64,000 nt of DNA from Metabacillus sediminilitoris (GCF_009720625.1 NZ_CP046266.1:3729501-3793500); one strand, 5' to 3'; positions 20,233 through 30,134 are shown, counted from the stretch's first letter. The notes: generated from the sequence alone by a model not told the origin. Program-made: numbers and translations.

Positions 20233-22176
20233 TTACTCTTTGCTTTTACTTTTATCATCACTTTTGCCTAAATAGACTCGTAAGGTTGAGCCTTCCTTTA
20301 CTTTCACACCTTCACTTGGCGATTGCTGTACAACAACATCTCCTTCGCCAGCTACATCAAGTTTTAAATTTACAAACTGCTCTGCAAGCTCTTGTTTCGA
20401 CAACCCTAAAATATTCGGTACTTCAACCAATTTTGTGTCCAGCCATTTATATTCTTTTTCAATTTGATCTTTTCTAGGTTTCACTCCAATTTCCGGCAAA
20501 ACATCACGCATAATATTCCCTACTATAGGAGCTGAAACTGTGCCCCCAAATTGAATTGTACCTTTTGGATTATCAACTGCGACATATACAACAATTTGTG
20601 GATCATCTGCAGGAGCAAACCCTATAAAAGATACAATATGGTTATTCTCCATATATCTGCCATCTTTTACTTTTTGAGCAGTACCCGTTTTCCCCCCGAC
20701 TCGATAACCATCTACATATGCATTACGCCCAGTACCAAGAGCAACAACACTTTCTAGAGCATGTCGTACCTGTTTTGATGTTTCTTCAGAAATGACTCTG
20801 CGTTTAGCCTCTGGGGTATGTCTACTTATTACTTCATTTGTCACAGGATCAACCCATTCTTTCGCAATATATGGTGTGTATAATATACCTCCATTGACTG
20901 CGGCAGCTACAGCCGCAACCTGTTGAATGGGTGTAACGGATACACCTTGACCAAACGCTGTTGTGGCCAGTTCAACAGGGCCTACTTTTTCTGGATTAAA
21001 TAAAATCCCTTTTGCTTCTCCTTGTAAATCAATCCCTGTTTTTTGTCCAAATCCGAAATCTTTTATATATTTAAAAAGTGTTTCTTCACCAAGTCTTTGC
21101 CCAAGCTCAACAAACCCAGGGTTACAAGAATTCTGGACAACTTCTAAAAATGTTTGATGTCCATGGCCGCCTCTTTTCCAACAACGTAATGTGGCGCCAT
21201 CTACTTTAACAGAACCGGTATCATTAAACGTATCTTTTTCCAGGTCAACCTTTTTTTCCTCCAGAGCAGCAGCCAACGTAATAATTTTAAAAGTTGAACC
21301 AGGCTCATACGAACTCCAAACAGGTAAGTTGCGATTATAGATCATAGGATCAACTTCCCTAAAATTAGCTGGATCAAAGTCTGGACGACTTGACATCGCT
21401 AAAATCTCACCATTATTTGGATTCATCGCTATTGCTATAATACCATCCGGATTATAAGTTGCCTGCACATTATCTAATTCGCGCTCGATAATCGTTTGAA
21501 CACGTGAATCAATTGTAAGTTTTAAATTTTTACCATCGACTGGTGCTGTGTAATCGTCAGCTTCATCTGGCATTCTTTGTCCTTTTGCATCAGAAAAGAA
21601 TTTCACATAACCTTTTTCACCTTTTAACTGTTCATCATAATAAGCTTCTAATCCAAGTAGTCCTTGGTTATCAATACCTGCAAAGCCGAGAACATGAGAT
21701 AAATAGCCGCCAAATGGATAATATCGTTTAGAATCCTCTGCAATATATACTCCTTTTAAATTTAAATCCCTTACTTCATTGGCTTTTTCATGAGAAATTT
21801 TTCTTCCCTCTGGATTTATCCATTCTATTGATTCTTTTTTCGTAATATGTTTATAGGCCTTCTCCTCCGACATATTTAAAACAGCCGCAAGCTTTTTCGC
21901 TGTCTCTGCAGGATTTTCAATTTGTCTTGGAACAACATATATGGTAGGCGCACTCATATTCGTAGCAAGCTTCACACCGTTTCGATCTAAAATTTCCCCA
22001 CGTTCAGGTTCAAACGGAATATTTCTGCTCCATAAATCTTTAGCACCAGAAGTTAATGTATCTCCAAGAAAAAACTGAACATATCCTAGACGTATATCAA
22101 TCACTAAAAAAACGAAAAAACCGATAAGCAACGTTAAAACAAGACGCTTTCTAACGGTCACATTTGACACCCGCAT
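20233..22176 (-). CDS. spoVD: SpoVD, class B PBP for spore cortex
   Basis: 647 residues, one N-terminal membrane helix (about 13-32), a dimerisation domain beginning FEPERGEILDRNGVKLATN, and a transpeptidase domain with the active-site Ser in EPGSTFKI, SCN in VQNSCNPG and KTG in GGKTGTAQ. One PASTA domain (VEVPNILGLSKQEL onward) and a charged tail close the protein. It crosslinks cortex peptidoglycan in the forespore outer membrane with SpoVE. ATG 22174-22176, preceded by GGGGGAG, gives MRVSNVTVRKRL, the family N-terminus. Confidence 0.96.
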   Translation of the reverse strand: MRVSNVTVRKRLVLTLLIGFFVFLVIDIRLGYVQFFLGDTLTSGAKDLWSRNIPFEPERGEILDRNGVKLATNMSAPTIYVVPRQIENPAETAKKLAAVLNMSEEKAYKHITKKESIEWINPEGRKISHEKANEVRDLNLKGVYIAEDSKRYYPFGGYLSHVLGFAGIDNQGLLGLEAYYDEQLKGEKGYVKFFSDAKGQRMPDEADDYTAPVDGKNLKLTIDSRVQTIIERELDNVQATYNPDGIIAIAMNPNNGEILAMSSRPDFDPANFREVDPMIYNRNLPVWSSYEPGSTFKIITLAAALEEKKVDLEKDTFNDTGSVKVDGATLRCWKRGGHGHQTFLEVVQNSCNPGFVELGQRLGEETLFKYIKDFGFGQKTGIDLQGEAKGILFNPEKVGPVELATTAFGQGVSVTPIQQVAAVAAAVNGGILYTPYIAKEWVDPVTNEVISRHTPEAKRRVISEETSKQVRHALESVVALGTGRNAYVDGYRVGGKTGTAQKVKDGRYMENNHIVSFIGFAPADDPQIVVYVAVDNPKGTIQFGGTVSAPIVGNIMRDVLPEIGVKPRKDQIEKEYKWLDTKLVEVPNILGLSKQELAEQFVNLKLDVAGEGDVVVQQSPSEGVKVKEGSTLRVYLGKSDDKSKSKE

Positions 22177-22341
22177 ATCTTCTACTCCCCCTTGTCTAGG
22201 CTCGTTCAAATATATGCTTGTACTAGTCAATATAGAACCCTAATGAATGAGAAGCCCCATTCAAACGCTTCAAAAATGTTTACAATTATTAGATGCTGTT
22301 AGTTGTCTTAAGACTTCAGCTGACTCGAATTCAAAAGAAAT

Positions 22342-22380
22342 AAAAAGTGGACTGATCTTATATCGATCAATCCACTTTTT
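22342..22380 (-). terminator. Intrinsic terminator after pbpB
   Basis: A strong, slightly interrupted stem (AAAAAGTGGA / TCCACTTTTT with inner GATC/GATC) right after the pbpB stop codon. It ends the mraZ-rsmH-ftsL-pbpB transcript and isolates spoVD; A and T runs on both sides suggest it is bidirectional. Confidence 0.85.
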
Positions 22381-22382
22381 TC

Positions 22383-24572
22383 TTATTCCTCTTGTTTTGT
22401 TTCACTTTTAGCTTGTTTTTTTACTTCAACTGTTTTTAACGTAACTGTCAATACATCGCCTTTTTTTACTATACTATCTTTTTTAATACTTTGTTTTACA
22501 ACGTAGCCGGTGCCCTCAGATTTAACGGATAAATCTAGTAATTGGCCAATCTTCATGACATCTCGTTTTGACCAGCCTGTCATATCTGGCATTTTTACAC
22601 GATCAGAAGTTTTAAGGATGATTTTTTCATTTGAAATGATCTCTGTTTCTGCTTCAGGATATTGTGAAACAACATTTTGACCGTTTCCAAGAATAATAGT
22701 TTCTAAGCCTAAATCTTGTAACTGCTTAACTGCTTCAGCTGGTTTAGCGCCGTTTAATGCTGGCAATTTAAATCCATTACTAGATGACTTATTGGAATTT
22801 TGGTCATTTGTTTCAGTTGGATCAATTTGCATATATTGCAAACTATTTTTCATAACAGAATTAAAGATCATAGAAACAGGAACAGATCCAGATTTCCCTT
22901 CTAATTCTGGCTGTTGAACCGCAACATAGACAATTAATTCAGGGTTATCCTTCGGAGCCATACCTAAAAATGAATAAATATGATTATCGTTTCCTGATAA
23001 TATTCGACCAGAAGAAGAATACATTTGTGCTGTACCTGATTTACCAGCAACCTCATAACCGTCAATTTGATATGGTTTACCTGTACCATGTTCACCACTA
23101 ACAACAGTTTCAAGAATATTTAAAACTTCCTTGGACGTTTTTTCCGATATAGGCTGTCCAACGATCTGCGGCTTCGTTTCCTTTACAATCTTATTTTTGT
23201 CAGTATCTACAATTTTATCTATCACATACGGCTTCATCATTTTACCATTATTAGCAATGGAAGTTGCTGCTTGCACTAATTGGATTGGTGTTACAGCTGA
23301 GGCTTGGCCAAAAGCAGTTGACACTCTATCTCGATGATATTTGTAATTAAAACGGCTATTCTCTTCATTTGGAAGATCAATACCTGTTTTTGCTGTAAGT
23401 CCAAATTTATTTAAATATTGAAATAGTCGGTCTGTTCCAAGTAGTTGATCCGCAATGAGAGAGAAGGCCACATTTGATGAGCGCTGTACTCCTTCATTAA
23501 ATGTGATCGAACCCCAGCCTGCTTTTTTATGATCATAAATATCTGGTCCTTCAATTTTGTATGATCCAGACTGAAAATAAGCATTTCCATTATAAACGCC
23601 TTCTTCAATCGCTGCAGCAAGGGTAAAAATTTTCATTGTTGAGCCAGGTTCAAATGGATTTGAGATGACATCGTTATGATATGAAGTGATATCTCTAACA
23701 TTGGGATCAAAACTTGGACGTTGTCCCATTGCCAATATTTTACCTGTTTTGGGATCTGCAACAACTGCTACAATTTTTTGAGGTGAATATTCATCAACTA
23801 CCTGATTCATAGCATCTTCAAGAAATGTTTGCACTTTCTGATCAATCGTTAAATAGACATCATTGCCATTTTGCGGGGCAATAATTTCATCTTTACTATT
23901 TGGCAGCTTCCAATTGTAATGGTCTTTTTCATACTTAACATAACCATCTTCTTCATGTAGATATTTCTCAAGGTTTTTTTCAATCCCCATCATCCCAACC
24001 GTTTCGCCACTCTCTTCTTGTTTTTGTGCATAACCGATTAAATTTGAGGAAAAAACACCATTAGGATAAAATCGTTGTGTATCTCTAATGAAAGTTATAC
24101 CTGGAAGTTCTAATGCATCTATTTTTGCTTTTAAGGTTTGGCTAATATCACGCCCATTAGAGCCAAATTCTACTTGATATAAATCCTTTGAAAGAATTTC
24201 TCTGACTTCACTAACCTCCATATCGATTAAGGGTGCCAGTTTTTGAGCCGTTTCTTCTATATCAACTACATGCTGTGGATTTTTAGGATTCGTTGTTATT
24301 TTCTCATCTAAAATGGCGACAAGCTTATATGAAGCTTTATCTTCTGCTATGACTTCACCATTATTATCAAGTATTTTCCCTCGCTCTGCTTCAATCGTAC
24401 GTTGACTTTCATATAGTTCTTCGGCTTTTGCGGCAAGAGCTTCCCCATGTACAGTTCCAGTTGCTTGTATGTAAAAAAAGCGAATAAAGATAATTAAAAA
24501 CAGCAATGCGAATGCGATCGATAAGATGGCTGCTCCTCTGTTCATATTGATATTTTTCTGTGTTAGCTTCAT
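22383..24572 (-). CDS. pbpB: PBP2B, division-specific transpeptidase
   Basis: 729 residues. A membrane helix at about 17-38 is followed by a dimerisation domain (EAERGKILDNNGEVIAED), a penicillin-binding domain with catalytic Ser in EPGSTMKIFT, SSN in RSSNVAFSL and KSG in GKSGTAQ, and two C-terminal PASTA domains (KLPALNGAKPAEAV and KMPDMTGWSKRDV). It crosslinks septal peptidoglycan with FtsW. The ATG at 24570-24572 follows GGAGGA. A possible attenuator separates it from ftsL. Confidence 0.96.
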   Translation of the reverse strand: MKLTQKNINMNRGAAILSIAFALLFLIIFIRFFYIQATGTVHGEALAAKAEELYESQRTIEAERGKILDNNGEVIAEDKASYKLVAILDEKITTNPKNPQHVVDIEETAQKLAPLIDMEVSEVREILSKDLYQVEFGSNGRDISQTLKAKIDALELPGITFIRDTQRFYPNGVFSSNLIGYAQKQEESGETVGMMGIEKNLEKYLHEEDGYVKYEKDHYNWKLPNSKDEIIAPQNGNDVYLTIDQKVQTFLEDAMNQVVDEYSPQKIVAVVADPKTGKILAMGQRPSFDPNVRDITSYHNDVISNPFEPGSTMKIFTLAAAIEEGVYNGNAYFQSGSYKIEGPDIYDHKKAGWGSITFNEGVQRSSNVAFSLIADQLLGTDRLFQYLNKFGLTAKTGIDLPNEENSRFNYKYHRDRVSTAFGQASAVTPIQLVQAATSIANNGKMMKPYVIDKIVDTDKNKIVKETKPQIVGQPISEKTSKEVLNILETVVSGEHGTGKPYQIDGYEVAGKSGTAQMYSSSGRILSGNDNHIYSFLGMAPKDNPELIVYVAVQQPELEGKSGSVPVSMIFNSVMKNSLQYMQIDPTETNDQNSNKSSSNGFKLPALNGAKPAEAVKQLQDLGLETIILGNGQNVVSQYPEAETEIISNEKIILKTSDRVKMPDMTGWSKRDVMKIGQLLDLSVKSEGTGYVVKQSIKKDSIVKKGDVLTVTLKTVEVKKQAKSETKQEE

Positions 24573-24625
24573 ACAGTCCTCCTCTTTCACTCCTTTATTT
24601 TACCATAAAGATACATAGGATTGAT

Positions 24626-24669
24626 GAAAAAAAAGCTGGCCACACCTTAACACCTTGTGCAGCACAGCT
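24626..24669 (-). terminator. Possible attenuator between ftsL and pbpB
   Basis: On the minus strand, AGCTGTGCTGCAC and GTGTGGCCAGCT form an imperfect stem followed by eight T residues, the layout of an intrinsic terminator. It lies in the 113-bp ftsL-pbpB gap. Downstream an extended -10-like TGGTAAAAT occurs around 24600. Partial termination or promoter renewal before pbpB is inferred, not shown. Confidence 0.55.
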
Positions 24670-24685
24670 CTGTTTTTTATTGTTA

Positions 24686-25054
24686 TTATTCATTAACGCT
24701 TTTCACATTGTTTTGATCCAGTTTTAGTCCAAGCTCATTAGCTTTTTCCCAAATTCGATCGTACGTACTTAACTCTTCAACCTGTACATGGAGGTCACTA
24801 TTAAGCTTTGTTTGTTCTTCAATTTTAGCTTCTGTTTTTTGAATATCAATATTCGCTTGATACACCGCGTAGCTTTTAGAAACGATACTTATTGCTCCGA
24901 ATAAAAACAGACCAACAAATAAAACCATTAATAGTTTTTCTCCAGGTGTGATTGTAGCTCTTCTCTTGATAATAATTGGTTCCGATACCGGGATTTGTTG
25001 GTGATTCTGTTTTTCTTGTCTTTGTTGTTCTAATTTCATTGCTAAATTGCTCAT
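24686..25054 (-). CDS. ftsL: FtsL, divisome membrane protein
   Basis: 122 residues: a Gln/Arg/Lys-rich cytoplasmic tail (1-36), one membrane helix (about 38-57), and an external heptad-repeat coiled coil (QANIDIQKTEAKIEEQTKLN) ending in EKANELGLKL. FtsL pairs with DivIC and DivIB to activate PBP2B/FtsW and is a short-lived, rate-limiting divisome protein in Bacillus. The ATG has AAGGAGG upstream and the gene starts 23 bp after rsmH. Confidence 0.93.
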   Translation of the reverse strand: MSNLAMKLEQQRQEKQNHQQIPVSEPIIIKRRATITPGEKLLMVLFVGLFLFGAISIVSKSYAVYQANIDIQKTEAKIEEQTKLNSDLHVQVEELSTYDRIWEKANELGLKLDQNNVKSVNE

Positions 25055-25077
25055 AAATGTAACCTCCTTCTAATACT

Positions 25078-26010
25078 CTATATTTTTTCAGCGATTCTCA
25101 GCTTAGCTGATCTTGCACGGTTGTTTTCTTCTAATTCTTTTTCTGATGGAACAATAGGCTTTCTAGTCACTATTTTAATTTTTGGTTCGTAACCTTCTGG
25201 TAGAAAAGGCATGTTACGAGGTATTTCAGGTGGTGTTGCTGCTTCTTTGAAAGCTGATTTACATATGCGGTCTTCTAATGAATGGAACGTTATCACACTA
25301 ACTCTTCCTTGTGGCTTTAATAATTCAATCGATTGCGCAATTGCTTCTTCAAAAACCTTCAATTCATCATTAACTGCAATCCTAATCGCTTGAAAAATCC
25401 TTTTTGCAGGATGGCCTCCTTTTCGTCTTGCTGGTGCTGGTATCGCCTCTTTTATTATCTCAACCAGCTCAGCTGTTGTTCGAATTGGCTGCACTTCCCG
25501 ATGTGCTTCAATTTTTCTTGCGATTTGTTTTGAAAACTTTTCCTCGCCATATTTAAAGAAGATCTTTACTAAATCTTCATACGACCAATCATTTACAACT
25601 TCATAGGCAGAGATATCAGACTGTTGATCCATTCTCATATCTAACGGAGCATCATGATGGTAGCTAAATCCTCTTTCCGGTGTATCTAACTGTGGTGAGG
25701 AAACACCTAAATCAAAAATAATCCCGTCTACTTTTTCAACACCATGTTCAGCTAGTTTTTCTGTTAGGTGGCGAAAGTTACTTTTTATTAAAGTAACTTG
25801 TCCATCATATGATGATAATTTTTCTTTAGCATTGGCTAATGCGATATCGTCTTGATCAAAAGCAAAGAGATGTCCTTCTTTCGATAATTTAGAAAGCAGG
25901 TAACTGCTGTGGCCTGCTCCGCCTAAAGTGCAATCAACATATGTACCGTTTTCTTTAACTTGAAGCCCCTCAACTGTTTCCTTCAATAATACTGTTGTAT
26001 GTTCAAACAT
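25078..26010 (-). CDS. rsmH: RsmH (MraW), 16S rRNA C1402 N4-methyltransferase
   Basis: 310 residues. The SAM-binding part begins [11 protein letters not shown] and has [30 protein letters not shown], the [15 protein letters not shown] motif and the insertion domain [20 protein letters not shown] are diagnostic of RsmH. It methylates N4 of C1402 in the 30S P site with SAM. It is second in the mra operon, 73 bp after mraZ. Confidence 0.97.
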   Translation of the reverse strand: MFEHTTVLLKETVEGLQVKENGTYVDCTLGGAGHSSYLLSKLSKEGHLFAFDQDDIALANAKEKLSSYDGQVTLIKSNFRHLTEKLAEHGVEKVDGIIFDLGVSSPQLDTPERGFSYHHDAPLDMRMDQQSDISAYEVVNDWSYEDLVKIFFKYGEEKFSKQIARKIEAHREVQPIRTTAELVEIIKEAIPAPARRKGGHPAKRIFQAIRIAVNDELKVFEEAIAQSIELLKPQGRVSVITFHSLEDRICKSAFKEAATPPEIPRNMPFLPEGYEPKIKIVTRKPIVPSEKELEENNRARSAKLRIAEKI

Positions 26011-26083
26011 TGTTGTACCACCTTTTTCAAATCGTTTTTATTAGCTTGTCCACTCTACTACTCATTTTTTGCATAAGTGAAGA

Positions 26084-26515
26084 TTATATATCAAAATCAA
26101 TCATATTTTCTGCAATTTCTTCAAAAGAATCTTCTTGCTCAGCAACATAATTTTCCCAGATGGACTTACTCCATAGCTCAATTCGATTTGAAACGCCGAT
26201 AACAACACATTCTTTCTCTAGTTTTGCATATTGCAATAATGGTGTAGCGATATTGACGCGTCCTTGTTTGTCTAATTCACATTCTGTCGCACCTGAAAAG
26301 AAAAAACGAGTAAATGCACGAGCGTCTTTTTTCGTTAGCGGGAGGGCTTTTAATTTTTCTTCAATTAACTTCCATTCACTCATCGGGTAACCAAACAAGC
26401 ATTGGTCAAGGCCTCTTGTGATGACAAATGATTCTCCTAGTCCATCTCTAAACTTTGATGGGATAATCATTCTGCCTTTTAAATCGATGGTGTGATGGTA
26501 TTCTCCCATAAACAT
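26084..26515 (-). CDS. mraZ: MraZ, transcriptional regulator of the mra/dcw operon
   Basis: 143 residues with two AbrB-like swapped-hairpin repeats, each with a DxxGR motif: [16 protein letters not shown] (about 8-23) and [16 protein letters not shown] (about 68-83). MraZ forms a ring-shaped oligomer and binds repeated GTG-containing boxes in front of its own operon. The ATG at 26513-26515 (MFMGEYHHT) is the family start. Four AAGTG(G/T) boxes are found just upstream, consistent with autoregulation. Confidence 0.97.
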   Translation of the reverse strand: MFMGEYHHTIDLKGRMIIPSKFRDGLGESFVITRGLDQCLFGYPMSEWKLIEEKLKALPLTKKDARAFTRFFFSGATECELDKQGRVNIATPLLQYAKLEKECVVIGVSNRIELWSKSIWENYVAEQEDSFEEIAENMIDFDI

Positions 26516-26527
26516 GCTCGGTGCCCC

Positions 26528-26575
26528 CACTTTCTCTCCTCATCTCACCACTTTCCCCCACTTATCTCCACACTT
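26528..26575 (-). promoter_or_regulatory. MraZ-box repeats upstream of mraZ
   Basis: On the minus strand AAGTGT (26575-26570), AAGTGG (26563-26558), AAGTGG (26553-26548) and AAGTGG (26533-26528) occur with start spacings of 12, 10 and 20 bp. Published MraZ targets are tandem AAAGTG(G/T) or TGGG repeats at about one helical turn. The set ends 12 bp before the mraZ ATG and follows a TAAAAT that could be a -10. Confidence 0.75.
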
Positions 26576-26603
26576 CTTATTTTAGACTTTTTTCATACAA
26601 AAA

Positions 26604-26627
26604 AAAACCCTGTATGAACAGGATTTT
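26604..26627 (-). terminator. Intrinsic terminator after bshC
   Basis: CCTGT/ACAGG core extended by A/T pairs with an ATGA loop and, on the minus strand, nine T residues. It lies 15 bp after the bshC stop and separates bshC from mraZ. Confidence 0.8.
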
Positions 26628-26641
26628 CAAAAAAGTTTTAT

Positions 26642-28270
26642 TTAAATTTTGACAACTTTATGTTTATTATTAAAAGAATATGACAAGTTTAGCAGTTCTC
26701 CAACAAAATCCGGGCCAAACCTATTTAAATAGTAATAAACATTCCACATTCTTTCTTGAGGCTGTATATTTGGACATAAAGATAATTCGATTGATTTAAA
26801 CTTTGAAAGGTGAACATCATGCAGTTGTCGCTTTCGTTTTTCTACACTATGCAATAAAAAATTCAGCTGCTCTTGTATAAATACACCATTTTTTTTCAGC
26901 ATTGGTTCTAAACTAGCATCAATTTTCAGCGCTTCATGAATTAAACACTCGTGTATGTCAGCTATTTTATTTTTCGCCTCATCCACCAATGGATTCATAT
27001 CAATCGGGGAAACTGATTTGAGAAAAGATTCAATCGCTTTCTCAACACCTTCATGCAACACTTCATCTAACATTAAATTTGTTTCATTTAAGTTCCGCTC
27101 GATTGGACGTTCTAATAATGTGATCGTTAGTCTTGGTAAAACTGGCGGCATTTTCATATCCAAAGTGGAAAACACTTTCTTTAACTCAGCCCAATATGTT
27201 ACCTCTCCAGGCCCGGCGATAAAAGCTAGTGTTGGGAATAAATATTCCTGCATAATTGGTCTAGTTACAACATTATTGCTTAAATTTTGAGGATTCGTCT
27301 CAATTACATCAAAAAGTTGTGCTTTTGACATAGTTAAGCCAATGTCGGTTACAACAAACTCTGAATCATTTTGTCTTTCTAATAGAAATCTCTCTCCCTC
27401 ATGATGATAAAAAAGATTAGCACTATTTTCAGACATTTCAATGATTGGGTTATAGTTTTGCGCACGCATTTCTTGTTGCTGCATTTTAACCGCATCATAT
27501 ATTCTGCTATTATGTTCAAGGATTGATTGAAAACAAGATTTTTCTAACTGTCGAAGTCCCGGATCCCCTGAATTGACGAGAACTAACCCTTCATTTTTAA
27601 AGAGACTCATGATGACGTGTTCAAAAAACTCAACGTATGTATTCGATTGTTTCACGCAATTCGATAACTGATCTAATAGATAGTTTGAATGGTCTGTTTC
27701 TCCAAATGTTTCAAAGACATCTTCAATCCATTCCAATGTTTTTTGTTGAGTCAGGATTAATTCAGAAACAGATTGCTTTTTAAGTGGAGCATCTTTAATG
27801 GTTAATTTTTTAGGGACTTTATCCTTTGCAGTAAAAATATGATTAATTTCAGCAAAATCGTGATCCTCGCCTGCAATCCAAAAAATTGGTATGACTGGTA
27901 TTCCTAGTTCCTCTTCTTCTTTTCTAGCTAAAACGATAATTGAAATAATTTTATGTATTGTATAAAGCGGACCAGTTAATAGTCCAGCTTGTTGACCGCC
28001 TATGACAACTACACTTTCAGGGTGCTTTAATTTCTCAATATTTTCAATCGTTTTTTCATGATTTGCCGAAAAGCGTTTTGCGTATTGCTTTAAATAAGCC
28101 GATATCTCTTCACGCTGAAAGGAACGATTTTTAAGATCCGCTGCTCGATTTTGAAAAACCTCTTTTGAATGAATATTATAATCAAAAAATAAGTCATTTT
28201 TTAAATTTTGGTCTGTTAAATCATTCATAAATTGATTTGATGAGCGGAGGGAGAGTTCAAGAATCTCCAT
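26642..28270 (-). CDS. bshC: BshC, putative cysteine ligase of bacillithiol synthesis
   Basis: 542 residues. BshC adds Cys to GlcN-malate in the last step of bacillithiol synthesis. Recognisable parts are VVIGGQQAGLLTGPLYTIHKI near residue 85, PIFWIAGEDHDFAEINH with the HIGH-like site, FIAGPGEVTYWAELK, and a C-terminal coiled coil with LHSVEKRKRQLHDV. The frame opens further upstream, but the ATG at 28268-28270 with AAAGGAAG is the family start. The gene sits before mraZ as yllA does in B. subtilis. Confidence 0.94.
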   Translation of the reverse strand: MEILELSLRSSNQFMNDLTDQNLKNDLFFDYNIHSKEVFQNRAADLKNRSFQREEISAYLKQYAKRFSANHEKTIENIEKLKHPESVVVIGGQQAGLLTGPLYTIHKIISIIVLARKEEEELGIPVIPIFWIAGEDHDFAEINHIFTAKDKVPKKLTIKDAPLKKQSVSELILTQQKTLEWIEDVFETFGETDHSNYLLDQLSNCVKQSNTYVEFFEHVIMSLFKNEGLVLVNSGDPGLRQLEKSCFQSILEHNSRIYDAVKMQQQEMRAQNYNPIIEMSENSANLFYHHEGERFLLERQNDSEFVVTDIGLTMSKAQLFDVIETNPQNLSNNVVTRPIMQEYLFPTLAFIAGPGEVTYWAELKKVFSTLDMKMPPVLPRLTITLLERPIERNLNETNLMLDEVLHEGVEKAIESFLKSVSPIDMNPLVDEAKNKIADIHECLIHEALKIDASLEPMLKKNGVFIQEQLNFLLHSVEKRKRQLHDVHLSKFKSIELSLCPNIQPQERMWNVYYYLNRFGPDFVGELLNLSYSFNNKHKVVKI

Positions 28271-28556
28271 ATATATCTTCCTTTCTGGATTTATGTAATA
28301 ACAAGGTTGAGTATAGCATTTATACGACTGAAACAAAAAAACTTTGCTTAGCATACCCCTCATTGATTTCTAAACATAAACTAAGTCCGAAATAACAATT
28401 TCAAGTGAATATAGGTTTGATATAAAGTATGCTTATGTTCAGATCACAACCTTGCTGTAACTAACAATTGACTAGAACGTTCTATCTTCTCAGACTTATC
28501 CGTCCTTTTTATCCTAAATACACTTTTATTGAATTCAATTTTGATCCCTCGATAAA

Positions 28557-28949
28557 TTAAAGAAATGCATAGGTAATCATACTAGATACCGATCCATATA
28601 CCACTAAGCTGAGATAGCTCAGAAAAAAGATTAAAAACGATAAGCGCCACACCTTTTTAAAAACATTTTTTATTGAAAATTTCTTTGCTTTTTTTAAATC
28701 AACATAATAATTAATCAATAGTAAACATAACAACCCAATGATCATGTATAAAAGAAATGATTGCTCAAAAATTGTTACGAGATGAAAATGAACAGATATG
28801 ATGAAAAATATTGTTGATAAGTCTATTGTTAAAAGGATTGATTTCTTCTTATTTTTAACAAGCATTTGTAAAATTACTAATAAAATGACAAGGCAGACGA
28901 ATGGGAAAGTAAAAGCAATTGACATCATCCACATTAATAAATTATTCAT
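28557..28949 (-). CDS. DUF3397-type membrane protein
   Basis: About 130 residues with four predicted membrane helices (about 6-28, 37-55, 58-77 and 100-125) separated by short Lys-rich loops (KNKKKS, DLKKAKKFS). I recognise it as the DUF3397 membrane family often found between panE and bshC in Bacilli; no function is known. The ATG at 28947-28949 lies 1 bp beyond the panE stop, suggesting coupled translation. An upstream in-frame start inside panE was not used. Confidence 0.7.
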   Translation of the reverse strand: MNNLLMWMMSIAFTFPFVCLVILLVILQMLVKNKKKSILLTIDLSTIFFIISVHFHLVTIFEQSFLLYMIIGLLCLLLINYYVDLKKAKKFSIKNVFKKVWRLSFLIFFLSYLSLVVYGSVSSMITYAFL

Positions 28950-28950
28950 G

Positions 28951-29844
28951 TCAATTCGTCCTACATGCTTCGATCCCTTTGATGGCATGATATAAAAAAG
29001 TTATAGTTGGAATCATGATCTGATTCTTTCTTGCACATTGAATTAAATAACCTAAAATCGAATCTATTTCTGTTTGACGACCATCTTGAATGTCTTTATA
29101 CATTGAGGACTCATTTTTTTCAGTTTTTTTACATATTGTCTGTACATGCTCCCAAAGTTTCACTTCATTCTGAACATCTAATATTAGTACGACTTCTTTA
29201 AATAGTTCATATAGAATCTGTTTAAAATCATTATTTTTAATTAATTCGCCGTTTTTCACCTTTAGAATGGCAGTTAATGGATTTATTGTAGCGTTCACAA
29301 TTAATTTTTCTGTAAGCATATTATGCCAATCATCCTTTAACTCAATGCCAAATAAAGAGTGTTGTTCGGCAAGCAGTTGGCTAAATATTGAATGTTGAGG
29401 TTTATCTTGATTATAATGGGAGATTTTCGTCACACCTATACCTGTATGTTTTACAGAATGATCATTTAAACGTATCGCACCATGTTCGGAAATTCCTAAT
29501 AAGATTTGATGTTTTGATAATACTGATAAATATGGCAAATGTCCCATTCCATTTTGTAAAAATAATATTGTTCGTGGTGAAAGTTCTTTAAGCACATCAA
29601 TAATTGCTTCTATATCGTATTGTTTAACTGTTACAATTAAGAAATCTTCCTTATAGTTTCGATCTGATGTCGCTTGTATCATTGCTGTTGTATATGTATC
29701 ATCCTTAAAATAACTTAAACCACGTTTATTAATGAGATCAGCTTGCTGCTTACGATTTGTATAAAGTGTTAGTGAATAATCTTTCGATAAATAAAAACTG
29801 TATAGAAGGCCTAACGAACCGGCACCGATGATTCCAAAATCCAT
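28951..29844 (-). CDS. panE: 2-dehydropantoate 2-reductase (PanE/YlbQ)
   Basis: 297 residues. The N-terminal Rossmann domain starts MDFGIIGAGSLGLLYSFYLS (GxGSxG); LIVTVKQYDIEAI holds the conserved active-site Lys, NGMGH the conserved Asn, and LNATINPLTAIL-like KLIVNATINPLTAI the C-domain. The enzyme reduces ketopantoate to pantoate with NADPH in coenzyme A synthesis. It corresponds in position to ylbQ. The ATG follows TAGGTGAAG. Confidence 0.9.
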   Translation of the reverse strand: MDFGIIGAGSLGLLYSFYLSKDYSLTLYTNRKQQADLINKRGLSYFKDDTYTTAMIQATSDRNYKEDFLIVTVKQYDIEAIIDVLKELSPRTILFLQNGMGHLPYLSVLSKHQILLGISEHGAIRLNDHSVKHTGIGVTKISHYNQDKPQHSIFSQLLAEQHSLFGIELKDDWHNMLTEKLIVNATINPLTAILKVKNGELIKNNDFKQILYELFKEVVLILDVQNEVKLWEHVQTICKKTEKNESSMYKDIQDGRQTEIDSILGYLIQCARKNQIMIPTITFLYHAIKGIEACRTN

Positions 29845-30023
29845 AGCTTCACCTACTTTAGCGATTTATCTTGTAGAATACCTTATAAATGATTATATTC
29901 ATAATAATAATTCAGTATTATCATATCAAATGAAGTGTCTTCCATACTAGACTTTTGTCTGTTTATTCAAAAAATAGCAAACTATTTATACACCCTAATA
30001 CTGTAAGCGGTTAACCATTTTCA

Positions 30024-30052
30024 TTTCCATCATTTGTGTAACATGGTATAAT
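30024..30052 (+). promoter_or_regulatory. SigmaA-type promoter for ylbP
   Basis: TTTCCA (30024-30029), a 17-bp spacer and TATAAT (30047-30052) with an extended TGG immediately before the -10. It lies 83 bp before the ylbP ATG. Confidence 0.6.
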
Positions 30053-30134
30053 AAAGTTAGTATTTTTTTAATTTAATCAAAATATTCTTTACACATTTCT
30101 AGATTATTTGATATGCATCAAGGGGGAATTTTCC

